Below, piece after piece: positions 1 through 7,241 of a stretch of 48,753 bases of DNA. This DNA comes from Flavobacteriaceae bacterium (GTDB lineage: Bacteria > Bacteroidota > Bacteroidia > Flavobacteriales > Flavobacteriaceae): contig JANTFW010000007.1 of NCBI GenBank assembly GCA_024763245.1, positions 1-48,753 of the forward strand, written 5' to 3'. The number at the start of each line of letters is the position of its first letter. Positions within the stretch are counted from its first letter, which is position 1. The notes under the pieces were generated by a model. That model did not search any database. It was given only the letters and a program-made list of their open reading frames with translations, and was not told the DNA's origin. Position numbers and translations under genes: made by a program.

Positions 1-647
1 TACACTTCCACCAATTTATTCTTAATAGCATAGATTACTAGGCCTATACGATTTTTTACACCTAATAAATCAAAAAGGTGTTGCCGATACCCATCTATGG
101 TCTTTGGGCTTAAAAACATTTCTTCGGCAATTTCCTTGTAAGTTTTCTCTTCGCAGGCCAATCTAATAAAGGTCAATTCATTCTCTTTAAGAACAATTTT
201 CTCTTTATCATCTTTTCCTACAATTAAAGATTTCATTAAGGTATTAGCCACTTGTTCGGTATGAAAATACCCTTTGTCGATAACGGTATCTAAGGCCTTT
301 TTTAGTAAAACCGGCTGAATATCTTTTAACAAATAACCTCTTGCTCCATTTCGTAACATACTTAAAATAGTGACTTCGTCATCTTCCATAGAAAGGGCTA
401 GAACCCTTGCTTCGGGTTGGTGTTTTTTTAGCCATTTCATCGTTGAAATTCCATCCATTATTGGCATTTTTACATCCAAAAGAATAATATTCGGTAAGAG
501 CATTCCCGAAGAGAATTTATCCACTAATTCGGAACCATTTTTAAAGGTATATTTTACTGAGTAATCGGGAAATGATTCGACCAAACTCGCTAAAGATCTA
601 GCAAACAAAACATGGTCATCAACAATTATTACTTCTTTTGTTTTCAT
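1..647 (-). CDS. LuxR/NarL-family response regulator (stop codon cut by window edge)
   Basis: This is a DNA-binding response regulator. Translating from the ATG at 647 gives 215 residues and then the bases TA, so only the stop codon is probably missing. The N-terminal receiver domain (about 1-120) has the acidic pair D10-D11, the likely phosphoacceptor D58 in LLDVKMP, and a conserved Lys in YLLKDI. Residues about 150-215 form a LuxR-type helix-turn-helix (KTYKEIAEEMFLSPKTIDGY). It starts 2 bp after the histidine kinase gene ends, so the two are almost certainly co-transcribed cognate partners. By family knowledge it should be phosphorylated by that kinase and regulate transcription. Its targets cannot be read here, although repeated motifs lie upstream of the same operon. 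Confidence 0.93.
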   Translation of the reverse strand, partial: MKTKEVIIVDDHVLFARSLASLVESFPDYSVKYTFKNGSELVDKFSSGMLLPNIILLDVKMPIMDGISTMKWLKKHQPEARVLALSMEDDEVTILSMLRNGARGYLLKDIQPVLLKKALDTVIDKGYFHTEQVANTLMKSLIVGKDDKEKIVLKENELTFIRLACEEKTYKEIAEEMFLSPKTIDGYRQHLFDLLGVKNRIGLVIYAIKNKLVEV

Positions 648-649
648 GG

Positions 650-1426
650 TTATACTTTTTTAGTTATAGGATACATTAATTTCATCTGCGTACCGGAATC
701 ACCCGATTGGTACTCTAATTGAGTATTTATAAGCTCTGCACGACTTTTTATATTGATTAAGCCGGAGCCTTTTTTAGCTTTTTCAAGATTAAAACCTTGT
801 CCATTATCTTTTACACAAATTTTAAGTATATCGGGTAAAAAATCAATGACCACTTGCAATTCTGTGGCCTTGGAATGCTTAATCGTATTGGAAAAAAACT
901 CTTGAATCATGCGAAAAAGAATAATTTCATCTTGAGCTGAAACTTGATATTCCTCTCCTCTTTTATCAAATTTAGTTTTAATAAAATTTAATCGATTAAA
1001 GCGATCTATTTCAACTTGGACGGATTCCACAAGTCCTAAATTGTTAATAACCTCTGCATTAAGCGTTTTAGAAATTGCCCTTATTTCCTGAAGACTATCT
1101 CCAATGATAGAGCTTATCTCTTCAATTTTATGGGCATTTTTAACAGATATAGTTTGTAATATATTTAGTTCTAAACGGGCAAGGGATAGCAACTGCCCCA
1201 CATTATCATGTAATTCCCAAGCAATATTTTTTAACGCGTGTTCTTGAATCTCAATTTGTGTATGCTTTAGTGTTTCTTCAAATTGTTTTTCTTTCTCTTT
1301 TTCTCGCAAAATAAAAGCTACTTTCTTTTTCTGAAACAGATAAAAAAGGCTTATTACAATTGCTAAAATTGTAAAAAGAATAACTGAAGACAGTATTATA
1401 ACGATTTGTAAGTCATCGAACTCCAT
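650..1426 (-). CDS. Sensor histidine kinase, HisKA_3/HATPase_c (NarL-type partner)
   Basis: A 258-residue membrane-anchored histidine kinase. One transmembrane helix spans about 8-31, followed by a charged, probably coiled-coil segment (34-65). The HisKA_3 dimerisation box WELHDNVGQLL holds the likely phosphorylated His73. The HATPase_c domain shows the N-box Asn180 (EFFSNTIKHS), the G1 box DNGQG at 207-211 and the G2 box GSGL at 220-223. There is no periplasmic sensor domain, so the signal probably comes from another protein. The upstream gene, a multi-pass membrane protein, overlaps this one by 31 bp, which points to translational coupling and makes that protein a candidate sensor. The response regulator follows after 2 bp. 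The start is the ATG at 1426. Confidence 0.94.
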   Translation of the reverse strand: MEFDDLQIVIILSSVILFTILAIVISLFYLFQKKKVAFILREKEKEKQFEETLKHTQIEIQEHALKNIAWELHDNVGQLLSLARLELNILQTISVKNAHKIEEISSIIGDSLQEIRAISKTLNAEVINNLGLVESVQVEIDRFNRLNFIKTKFDKRGEEYQVSAQDEIILFRMIQEFFSNTIKHSKATELQVVIDFLPDILKICVKDNGQGFNLEKAKKGSGLINIKSRAELINTQLEYQSGDSGTQMKLMYPITKKV

Positions 1427-2058
1427 ATAAAACCAAAAATAAATGAAAAATACATTAATAAATTACCCACATATTGAATACCCTGCAAAAAAACTCGAAC
1501 ATCTCTTGAATAGGCTTTTAACTCAATAAAAGTTTGTCCAAAAAGTAAAGGCATAGGGATAATATTATAAAATAATAAACCCAAACTAATCCAAAAAATT
1601 AAATATTTACTTGTAAATAATACTTTATCGGACTGGAACATCTCTAACAAAAATAAAAAAACAACAATAACCAATAACAGGCCTCCAACAACAAAAGGAT
1701 ACACCTGATACGTATTCCAAGATTCGGAGATAAGAAAATAATTGATAAAAAAATAACCTTCGTAAATGACAGCTCCATAACGAATTAGTTTTAAAACATT
1801 TGCATTCGTAATATACTTAGAATACAGGTACAGATAAAACAAGAGTTCTATATTAATCCCAAAATTATACCACCAAACGTTGTATAAATGAAATTTTATC
1901 CAAAGAATAGTGCCTACAGACTCTAATACTACCGCATACCACAAATAATAGACAATATAACGCAAAGGAGTGTTCTTATATTTTCGATAAAAAACTGTCG
2001 CAAAAAATGCGGTTAGTATCAAAAAATAAAAACTAATATCGCTTAAGGAAATAGACAA
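1396..2058 (-). CDS. Multi-pass membrane protein of unknown function, coupled to the histidine kinase
   Basis: A 220-residue hydrophobic protein with about six or seven predicted transmembrane helices separated by short loops and no large soluble domain. I recognise no enzymatic motif. It appears to start at a TTG (2058): the in-frame stop lies three codons upstream and no ATG occurs before the first helix. Its 3' end overlaps the histidine kinase start by 31 bp, and the small soluble protein gene ends 13 bp upstream. The arrangement suggests a membrane sensor or receptor feeding the kinase, which itself lacks an extracytoplasmic domain. That role is inference; the hydrophobicity and the overlap are visible. 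It could instead be a transporter or a kinase-inhibiting membrane partner. Confidence 0.8.
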   Translation of the reverse strand: MSISLSDISFYFLILTAFFATVFYRKYKNTPLRYIVYYLWYAVVLESVGTILWIKFHLYNVWWYNFGINIELLFYLYLYSKYITNANVLKLIRYGAVIYEGYFFINYFLISESWNTYQVYPFVVGGLLLVIVVFLFLLEMFQSDKVLFTSKYLIFWISLGLLFYNIIPMPLLFGQTFIELKAYSRDVRVFLQGIQYVGNLLMYFSFIFGFIWSSMTYKSL

Positions 2059-2071
2059 GGTTACTTATTTA

Positions 2072-2482
2072 TTATGGGCAAACAATAGGGCAGAGTACCC
2101 CTCTATTCAAAATTCCTCCAGTTTCTCCAACTTTATCCTTATCTGTTTCTATACTTTTTAGCGTAGCAGGTTGCTCTTTTAAAGAATGTACCGGATCAAA
2201 ATCTATGTGTTTAGTAACGGATTCAAAAGTAGGCGTTAAAGCTAAGGTCAATTGCTTGTTATCTTTAGTTTGTGTGACCATATGAAAACGAATTCCGGAT
2301 ACTTTAATATTTTTCTCAGTGGCCTGTTTCTCTATATATGTAAAATAGGCTTGTAAATTTTCGAATGAAAACCATACGGATTGGGTCTCTTGGTTTCCCA
2401 ATTTGGATTTGATACTTACATCATAAGATTTTTTCATCTCCAAAAATTCAGCTAAGCTGATAAGATTATTAGGAATACTCAT
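2072..2482 (-). CDS. Small soluble protein with Cys-containing C-terminal tail, first gene of the signalling operon
   Basis: A 136-residue protein without signal peptide or membrane segment. The centre (about 35-90) has alternating strand and helix character, including VWFSFENLQAYFTYIEKQA and KVSGIRFHM. The last third is polar and probably disordered. It ends in GETGGILNRGVLCPIVCP, with its only two cysteines in the last six residues. I have a loose memory of flavobacterial hypothetical proteins with a similar core and an N-x-G-x-L-x-P-P tail beside membrane proteins, but cannot confirm this. It is the first gene of a four-gene unit with the membrane protein, kinase and regulator. Function unknown; a signal, a sensor accessory or a regulatory target are all possible. 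The start is the ATG at 2482. Confidence 0.78.
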   Translation of the reverse strand: MSIPNNLISLAEFLEMKKSYDVSIKSKLGNQETQSVWFSFENLQAYFTYIEKQATEKNIKVSGIRFHMVTQTKDNKQLTLALTPTFESVTKHIDFDPVHSLKEQPATLKSIETDKDKVGETGGILNRGVLCPIVCP

Positions 2483-2513
2483 AATTATTTAGGTTTAAAA
2501 TTAATAACGATAC

Positions 2514-2521
2514 CAAAGGTA
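2514..2521 (-). promoter_or_regulatory. Candidate -7 box (TACCTTTG) for the signalling operon
   Basis: On the minus strand TACCTTTG matches the Bacteroidota -7 consensus TAnnTTTG and lies about 32 bp before the ATG at 2482, predicting a short untranslated leader. No TTG is present 17-23 bp further upstream, so the -33 element is weak or absent and an activator may be needed. Confidence 0.5.
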
Positions 2522-2654
2522 TTCATAAATTATTAATAATTAAAATGGGCTTGTAAAATACGCTACTTATTCATAAAGTTAAGTAAACACAAAAACCTAC
2601 ATATCAGCAATATACGATACGGTAGAATTTATTCAACAATTGATTAGATGCAAA

Positions 2655-2676
2655 AAAAGGGGAAAAACCCCCTTTT
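2655..2676. terminator. Symmetrical A/G-C/T hairpin in the non-coding tract
   Basis: AAAAGGGG (2655-2662) pairs with CCCC and TTTT at 2668-2676 around an A5 loop, with one extra C. Because the stem is flanked by A and T tracts, it could act as an intrinsic terminator in either direction. It is one of three hairpins in the 549-bp gene-free tract 2483-3031. Confidence 0.5.
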
Positions 2677-2683
2677 AATATGG

Positions 2684-2910
2684 GGATTTTTCCGCTTGTT
2701 TCCTACAAATAAATAAGCAAATATTTGTAGTGTAAAACGAGATAGTTTTCAAAAGGGAGAAATTGAAAAAAAAAGAAAAAACAGTAAAAATTGCTTTGTA
2801 AAAAAGTTAGGTTATTTATTTTGGGGGTAAAAGGGGTTGAAAGTCAATTTTTTCAACCCTTTTTCATTTTTAGGAAAAAACCTTTGTAAATACAGGATTT
2901 TTCCGCTTGT
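2684..2910. repeat. 16-bp direct repeat, two exact copies (2684-2699 and 2895-2910)
   Basis: GGATTTTTCCGCTTGT occurs exactly twice, 211 bp apart. The second copy is followed at once by GGATTTTTCAAATCC (2912-2926), which repeats the first nine bases and folds as a 6-bp stem with a TTC loop. The tract sits between the signalling operon and the thioredoxin-like gene. The copies may be protein-binding sites or remnants of a duplicated cassette; the sequence alone does not decide. Confidence 0.6.
2829..2863. terminator. Hairpin with 9-bp perfect stem, first copy of a duplicated terminator cassette
   Basis: GGGTTGAAA (2834-2842) pairs with TTTCAACCC (2851-2859) around an 8-nt loop. The stem extends by four A-T pairs past a bulged G and ends in a T run on the plus strand. 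It is preceded by TTTATTTTGGGGGTAA (2815-2830), a block repeated before the second hairpin at 2993-3028. It lies downstream of the thioredoxin-like gene. Confidence 0.6.
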
Positions 2911-2992
2911 AGGATTTTTCAAATCCTTAGATATTTGCCAAACAAAAGGATACCAAAACAGTATCCTTGAAAAAAAAATTTATTTTGGGGGT

Positions 2993-3028
2993 AAGGGGTT
3001 GAGATTCATTTATGAAAATCAGCCCCTT
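2993..3028 (-). terminator. Intrinsic terminator of the thioredoxin-like gene
   Basis: AAGGGGTTGA (2993-3002) pairs with TCAGCCCCTT (3019-3028) with one G-U wobble, and an inner stem TTCAT/ATGAA continues the hairpin. It begins 4 bp after the stop codon of the minus-strand gene ending at 3032, so it probably terminates that transcript. The block TTTATTTTGGGGGTAA (2979-2994) partly overlaps it and matches the one before the hairpin at 2829. Confidence 0.7.
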
Positions 3029-3031
3029 TTA

Positions 3032-3607
3032 TTATTCAAAAGTATAGGTAAAATTCTTTTGGTACGCCTCCCAATCCGCAGATGTTTTAAGGGTTTTATA
3101 ATCATTTTCACCAAAGAGTTTTAGATACAACTCTAATTGCTTAGGGGATCTGTATCCTTTAACCGGTGTTAAATAACCGGCTTCTTCATCTAAAAAGATA
3201 ATGGTCGGATACGAATTAATTCTGAAATACCTTGACAATTGATGCGATGCATTACGTGAATTGGGTTTTGCAGGATTATAATTAGGGTTTGTATAGGTCT
3301 TCCCTTTGTAGGTAACCTTTTCGTTACCTTCTGCATTAAACTTTACAGCATAAAAATGTTCGTTAACATATTGAACCACATTTGGGTCATGAAAGGTATT
3401 TCTATCCAACATTTTACAAGGACCACACCAATTGGTATACGCATCCATCATTATTTTTTTAGGTTTAACTTTTTGAGCTGCTAAAGCTTCATCGAGTGAC
3501 ATCCAATGGATTTCTGTTGCCTGTGCCGTAGGTTTTTTACTAGATTCTTTGGTTGTAAAAGCAACTACCCCAAAAAGGAGTACCGCAACAATTAGTATTT
3601 GTTTCAT
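3032..3607 (-). CDS. Thioredoxin-family protein, exported
   Basis: A 191-residue exported protein with a hydrophobic N-terminal segment (about 3-17) acting as signal peptide or anchor. Residues about 33-160 form a thioredoxin fold of the DUF255/thioredoxin_7 type. The redox motif is CGPC at 61-64 in TNWCGPCKMLDRNTF, and the cis-Pro loop is seen in SYPTIIF. The active site is intact, so it should act as a periplasmic disulfide reductase or oxidant. A family-typical insert (about 95-120) separates the active site from the C-terminal half. It lies about 105 bp downstream of the first POT gene on the same strand, but has its own candidate promoter and a palindrome in that gap. Partners are unknown. 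Confidence 0.9.
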   Translation of the reverse strand: MKQILIVAVLLFGVVAFTTKESSKKPTAQATEIHWMSLDEALAAQKVKPKKIMMDAYTNWCGPCKMLDRNTFHDPNVVQYVNEHFYAVKFNAEGNEKVTYKGKTYTNPNYNPAKPNSRNASHQLSRYFRINSYPTIIFLDEEAGYLTPVKGYRSPKQLELYLKLFGENDYKTLKTSADWEAYQKNFTYTFE

Positions 3608-3655
3608 CTTTTAAAAATTATATTAATTACACTTGCTTAGACGCAAAGCATATGC

Positions 3656-3663
3656 CAAAATTA
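3656..3663 (-). promoter_or_regulatory. Candidate -7 box (TAATTTTG) for the thioredoxin-like gene
   Basis: TAATTTTG on the minus strand fits TAnnTTTG and lies about 49 bp before the ATG at 3607. No TTG occurs at the -33 distance. The inverted repeat at 3695-3712 lies about 40 bp further upstream, where an activator could bind. Confidence 0.4.
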
Positions 3664-3694
3664 CAAAAGCATAGGGAAATTTCACTCCCATAAC

Positions 3695-3712
3695 ATGTAA
3701 CTCAAGTTACAT
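3695..3712. promoter_or_regulatory. Perfect inverted repeat, possible CRP/FNR-type operator
   Basis: ATGTAACT and AGTTACAT form 8-bp arms around CA. Read as GTAAC-N4-GTTAC, the layout is that of CRP/FNR-family sites. It lies exactly between the stop codon of the POT gene (3712) and the predicted promoter of the thioredoxin-like gene. Assigning it to a regulator is inference. Confidence 0.5.
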
Positions 3713-5478
3713 TATTTATCAATTCCATGCATCATACGTTTAATAGGTTTGTTAAGACTTAACATAACCAATCCTGCAATAAATGGAATGATAGTAAAAA
3801 TTAAGAAAAAACCGGAAAAACCCACTTTTTCAGCAATACCATCAGAATACTCGGCAAAGACACCTGCTAATTTACCGGCAAGACCTGTAAAGACATACCA
3901 AATACCAAACATAAATCCAAGCATTCGAGCCGGTGCTAATTTACTTACATAAGATAAACCAACAGGGGAAATAGCCAACTCGCCCATAGTGTGTAAAAAA
4001 TAGGCTAATAGCAGCCAAATCATACTAACTGAAGCTGTTTTGGCACCTGCCGGAATAGTAGATGCTCCAATGGCTAACATTCCAAAACCGGCTGCTAGCA
4101 GCGTTAGACCTCCAAAGAATTTTTGAGGTCCTGAAAACGTATATTTTTCCCAAAATCTAGAATAAAGCGGTGCCAATACAATAATAAAAAACGGATTTAG
4201 AATTTGAAACCACGATGTATCAACCAGTGCCGAAGTACTAGTCACTTTTCCATAAACTCTAAAAATAACCAATCCCCAAATTATAAGAAAACTAATAGAC
4301 GTAAATAAAATGGTAAGTGGAAATTTTTTAATAATGGCTTTTCCTAACTTAACTATAACCCAGGTTAACACGAGCATAGGTGCTATAGAAAGTATAAAAT
4401 CGATTATTTTATAGAACAAGCCCCAATTACCCACTAAGGTTCTATTGGTATAATCTTTGGCAAAAATATTCATCGTTGTACCTGCTTGCTCAAAACTAGC
4501 CCAAAAGAAAATCACAAAAAAAGCAATGAGAAAAACGACTTTAAGTCGATCTCTTTCTACGTGTTCAAAACGTTGTAATCGTGAAATTCCTAAAACGATA
4601 AAGACCACCAAAGACAAAAGAAACAGGACAAAACCTACAGATAGCTTATATCCCATAAACGTTTCAGGAAGAAAATGGAATCCTCTGGTAACTACAGCTG
4701 TGATCCCTTCTACAATCCAAGTAATGGCCAAAACACCACCGAGAAATACCAGTAGTTTATCAACTTGGGTAAAGGGTACATTACGTTCTCTTTCTTCAGG
4801 TGTTAGGTTAATTTCTTTAGGTTTGGGTTCTGAAGCCGCTTTTCCAAAAACGGATCGGGCAAAATAGAATTGTAACAGTCCAAAAAACATAAATATTCCG
4901 GCCAATCCAAAACCCCAAGTCCAACTAAAATGTTCACCAATCCAACCCACTAATAAGGTACCTATAAAAGCACCTGCATTTACACCCATATAAAAAATAG
5001 TATACGCCCCGTCTTTTTTTTCACTATCCGGTGGATACATTTTACCTACAATAGAAGACATATTAGGCTTAAACAAACCGGTACCTAATACAATAAAAAA
5101 CAAACCTAAATAAAAGACAAATTTTAAATTCATACCTATTTGTAAATCCGAAACAGCCATAGAGGCATGTCCCAAAGTAATAATAGAAGCCCCTACAACA
5201 ACCGTTTTAACGTGTCCCCATTTATGATCGGCTAGCCATCCCCCTAAAAGAGGCATAAAATAGACTAGCATTACATACCAACCATAAAGGGCATAGGCTT
5301 CAGGTCTTGTCCATTCCCAACCCCCTTCACCGATTTTAGCAACTAAAAATAGGATTAATAAGGCACGCATACCATAATAGGAAAAACGTTCCCACATTTC
5401 GGTAAAAAATAATACAAATAATCCTATTGGATGTCCTAAAATGTGTTGTTGAGTATTTTCGTTTGCGTAGGTAGACAT
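3712..5478 (-). CDS. POT/PTR-family proton-dependent oligopeptide transporter (588 aa)
   Basis: An inner-membrane major-facilitator transporter that imports di- and tripeptides with protons. The proton-coupling motif ExxERFxYYG is intact (E27, E30, R31 in EMWERFSYYG). Also present are the loop motif GGWLADHKWG, the signature GTGLFKPNMSS and the second PTR2 motif FYMGVNAGAFIG. At 588 residues it is somewhat longer than many bacterial members, with a charged cytoplasmic segment rich in K/E/P around 215-240. It is one of three POT genes in a row on the same strand, and a terminator precedes it, so it may be expressed separately. Substrate range cannot be read. The ATG at 5478 is well placed before the first helix. 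Confidence 0.95.
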   Translation of the reverse strand: MSTYANENTQQHILGHPIGLFVLFFTEMWERFSYYGMRALLILFLVAKIGEGGWEWTRPEAYALYGWYVMLVYFMPLLGGWLADHKWGHVKTVVVGASIITLGHASMAVSDLQIGMNLKFVFYLGLFFIVLGTGLFKPNMSSIVGKMYPPDSEKKDGAYTIFYMGVNAGAFIGTLLVGWIGEHFSWTWGFGLAGIFMFFGLLQFYFARSVFGKAASEPKPKEINLTPEERERNVPFTQVDKLLVFLGGVLAITWIVEGITAVVTRGFHFLPETFMGYKLSVGFVLFLLSLVVFIVLGISRLQRFEHVERDRLKVVFLIAFFVIFFWASFEQAGTTMNIFAKDYTNRTLVGNWGLFYKIIDFILSIAPMLVLTWVIVKLGKAIIKKFPLTILFTSISFLIIWGLVIFRVYGKVTSTSALVDTSWFQILNPFFIIVLAPLYSRFWEKYTFSGPQKFFGGLTLLAAGFGMLAIGASTIPAGAKTASVSMIWLLLAYFLHTMGELAISPVGLSYVSKLAPARMLGFMFGIWYVFTGLAGKLAGVFAEYSDGIAEKVGFSGFFLIFTIIPFIAGLVMLSLNKPIKRMMHGIDK

Positions 5479-5555
5479 AAGTTAAAAGTTTAAAAGTTAA
5501 AAATAGGAGACTTACTACTTATCAGTATTTTTTTATTTGCTTGGCAAGATACAAA

Positions 5556-5586
5556 AACGCCCCTAATCTAATAGCTTAGGAGCGTT
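5556..5586 (-). terminator. Intrinsic terminator after the 519-aa POT gene
   Basis: On the minus strand AACGC-x-CCTAA and its complement (5556-5566 with 5576-5586, one A/C mismatch) form an 11-position stem, followed by TTTTTG. It starts 11 bp after the stop codon at 5598, so it probably ends the transcript of that transporter and separates it from the next one. Confidence 0.75.
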
Positions 5587-5597
5587 ATGTAAATTTA

Positions 5598-7157
5598 TTA
5601 TGAATTCTTTTTATCTAGTCTTTTTACAAAAACTTTGTCATAAAAGAGTAAAGCAAAGAAGGTAAACAAACCAATTCCAACAAAAATATATAAGATTTCA
5701 TTTGGATGATAGGTATCCCAAAGATGTGTTGTTAATTGATCGGTGTTCATATGTAATTTATCGGCAACCTGAGCTATATAATCATTCTTAGTGATGTCAA
5801 CTTTAATATCTTTTAACACGGTTCCTGCTTTATCAACTGCTTTAAAACCGGTTTTTGTATAATGTATTAATTGCCCGTTTTTATCTACCATTTCAAAGCC
5901 TTTTGAGAGGGCCTCATCTTGTGCTAGGGATATTTTAGCTGACATTTTACCATAAATACTTCCGGATAACCAACCTGCTATTTTGTTGCCCACAAATACA
6001 GGTAAAAAATAGGTACCCATATACAGTGCTTCCTTACCTTTGGGTGATATCTCAGCAATATAAGCCGAGAATTTAGGGTTTGCTGTCATTTCACCAATTG
6101 CAAAAATGATAATACCTAAAATAATGAAAAGACCATCTCTAAAATAAAAAGTTAAACCGATACCCATGGAAACAATAATAAAACCGATAATCATCGCATT
6201 TACGGGTTTCCATTTAATAATAATATACGAAATCAACATTTGTAAAATAATTATAGCAAATGCATCTAGGTTGACAAGTAATTCAGGTTTAGCAATCGCC
6301 TCCTTACCATCACTAATTAAAGACGCTAAAATAGGTGAAAAACCATCCACACTGGCAAACAACTGTTTTAGATCTACCCAATCTTGAATAAATTTTGGTA
6401 AGGTGTAAAACAATTGATTAAAGAGTGTCCAAAATCCAATCATGATAATTAGGAGTACGGTTAATCTTGAGTCTTTAAGGGCTTCCCAAATATTTATAAA
6501 TGAATGTTTTATGGTTTCCCACAAATCTTTATCTGATTTTTCCACTTTATCTTGTTTAAAAAAGAAAATATTAAACAACAAATTGACTAGAATAACAGCT
6601 GTAGCCATATGAAATGCAATAACCCAATTGCTTTCTCCTCTTAGTTTCCCCACGATAAGTGGCCCAATCCATCCACCGACATTTACCATCATATAAAACA
6701 CCCCAAAACCCATCGATGAATTATTTTCATCTGTTGTTCTTGTAACGATAGCGGAGGCAACCGGTTTAAACATCGCAGCTCCTAATCCAAGAAACAGGAA
6801 TACAAAATAAAAGGTCCAATAGGAGTGTACATATCCCAGAGTTGCATAACCTATGGCTAACATTACAAATGAAATAATTAAGCTTAACTTATAACCTATT
6901 CTATCGGCAATAGCACCTGTTATAATTGGTAAAAAATAGAGTAAGGCTGTAATATCTCCAATTATTTTTCCGCCTTGGTCATCTGTAAATCCTAAACCAT
7001 TTTTATCTTTAGAAGCCACTAAATACATTGCTAAAATAGCAAACATACCATACCAAGCAAAACGTTCTAAAAGTTCAAAAACACTAGCCATCCAAAAACG
7101 ATTTGGAAAGGATTTCATTAAAGGAATAAACCCTATTTTTTTATTTTCTGTACTCAT
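5598..7157 (-). CDS. POT-like major facilitator transporter with a large C-terminal extramembrane loop (519 aa)
   Basis: A divergent POT-family transporter. The coupling motif is kept in altered form (E28, E31, R32 in FELLERFAWYG rather than the usual ExxERFSYYG). FKPVASAIVTRT stands where the other copies have FKPNxSxxVG, and FYMMVNVGGWIGP replaces the second PTR2 motif. Between the last two helices lies a soluble stretch of about 90 residues (about 390-485, rich in K and D), absent from the two flanking copies. It is bounded by terminators at 7181-7209 and 5556-5586. The divergence suggests a different substrate from its neighbours; peptide transport is still the best guess. The start is the ATG at 7157. 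Confidence 0.9.
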   Translation of the reverse strand: MSTENKKIGFIPLMKSFPNRFWMASVFELLERFAWYGMFAILAMYLVASKDKNGLGFTDDQGGKIIGDITALLYFLPIITGAIADRIGYKLSLIISFVMLAIGYATLGYVHSYWTFYFVFLFLGLGAAMFKPVASAIVTRTTDENNSSMGFGVFYMMVNVGGWIGPLIVGKLRGESNWVIAFHMATAVILVNLLFNIFFFKQDKVEKSDKDLWETIKHSFINIWEALKDSRLTVLLIIMIGFWTLFNQLFYTLPKFIQDWVDLKQLFASVDGFSPILASLISDGKEAIAKPELLVNLDAFAIIILQMLISYIIIKWKPVNAMIIGFIIVSMGIGLTFYFRDGLFIILGIIIFAIGEMTANPKFSAYIAEISPKGKEALYMGTYFLPVFVGNKIAGWLSGSIYGKMSAKISLAQDEALSKGFEMVDKNGQLIHYTKTGFKAVDKAGTVLKDIKVDITKNDYIAQVADKLHMNTDQLTTHLWDTYHPNEILYIFVGIGLFTFFALLFYDKVFVKRLDKKNS

Positions 7158-7180
7158 ATTTTATTGATTTTTAAATAGAT

Positions 7181-7209
7181 AAACCCTGTTAATAGTGATA
7201 ACAGGGTTT
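7181..7209 (-). terminator. Intrinsic terminator between the second and third POT genes
   Basis: AAACCCTGTTA (7181-7191) and TAACAGGGTTT (7199-7209) form a perfect 11-bp stem with a 7-nt loop. It lies 32 bp after the stop of the 499-aa POT gene and just before the ATG of the next. It probably gives partial or full termination within this cluster. Confidence 0.75.
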
Positions 7210-7241
7210 TCTAGGTTATTTATACTATTTGTTTTTTCATG

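Noticed and set aside
2815-2994. Possible CRISPR-like repeats in the non-coding tract
   Set aside because: Only two copies of each motif, tied to hairpins, with no regular spacers and no cas genes in the window.
2837-3124. Plus-strand open frame of 95 codons across the repeat tract and the 3' end of the thioredoxin-like gene
   Set aside because: It crosses two hairpins and the antisense of a real gene, is compositionally odd, and resembles no protein known to me.
4457-4867. Plus-strand open frame of 136 codons inside the 588-aa POT gene
   Set aside because: Antisense of a well-supported transporter, Lys/Thr-rich without domain character.
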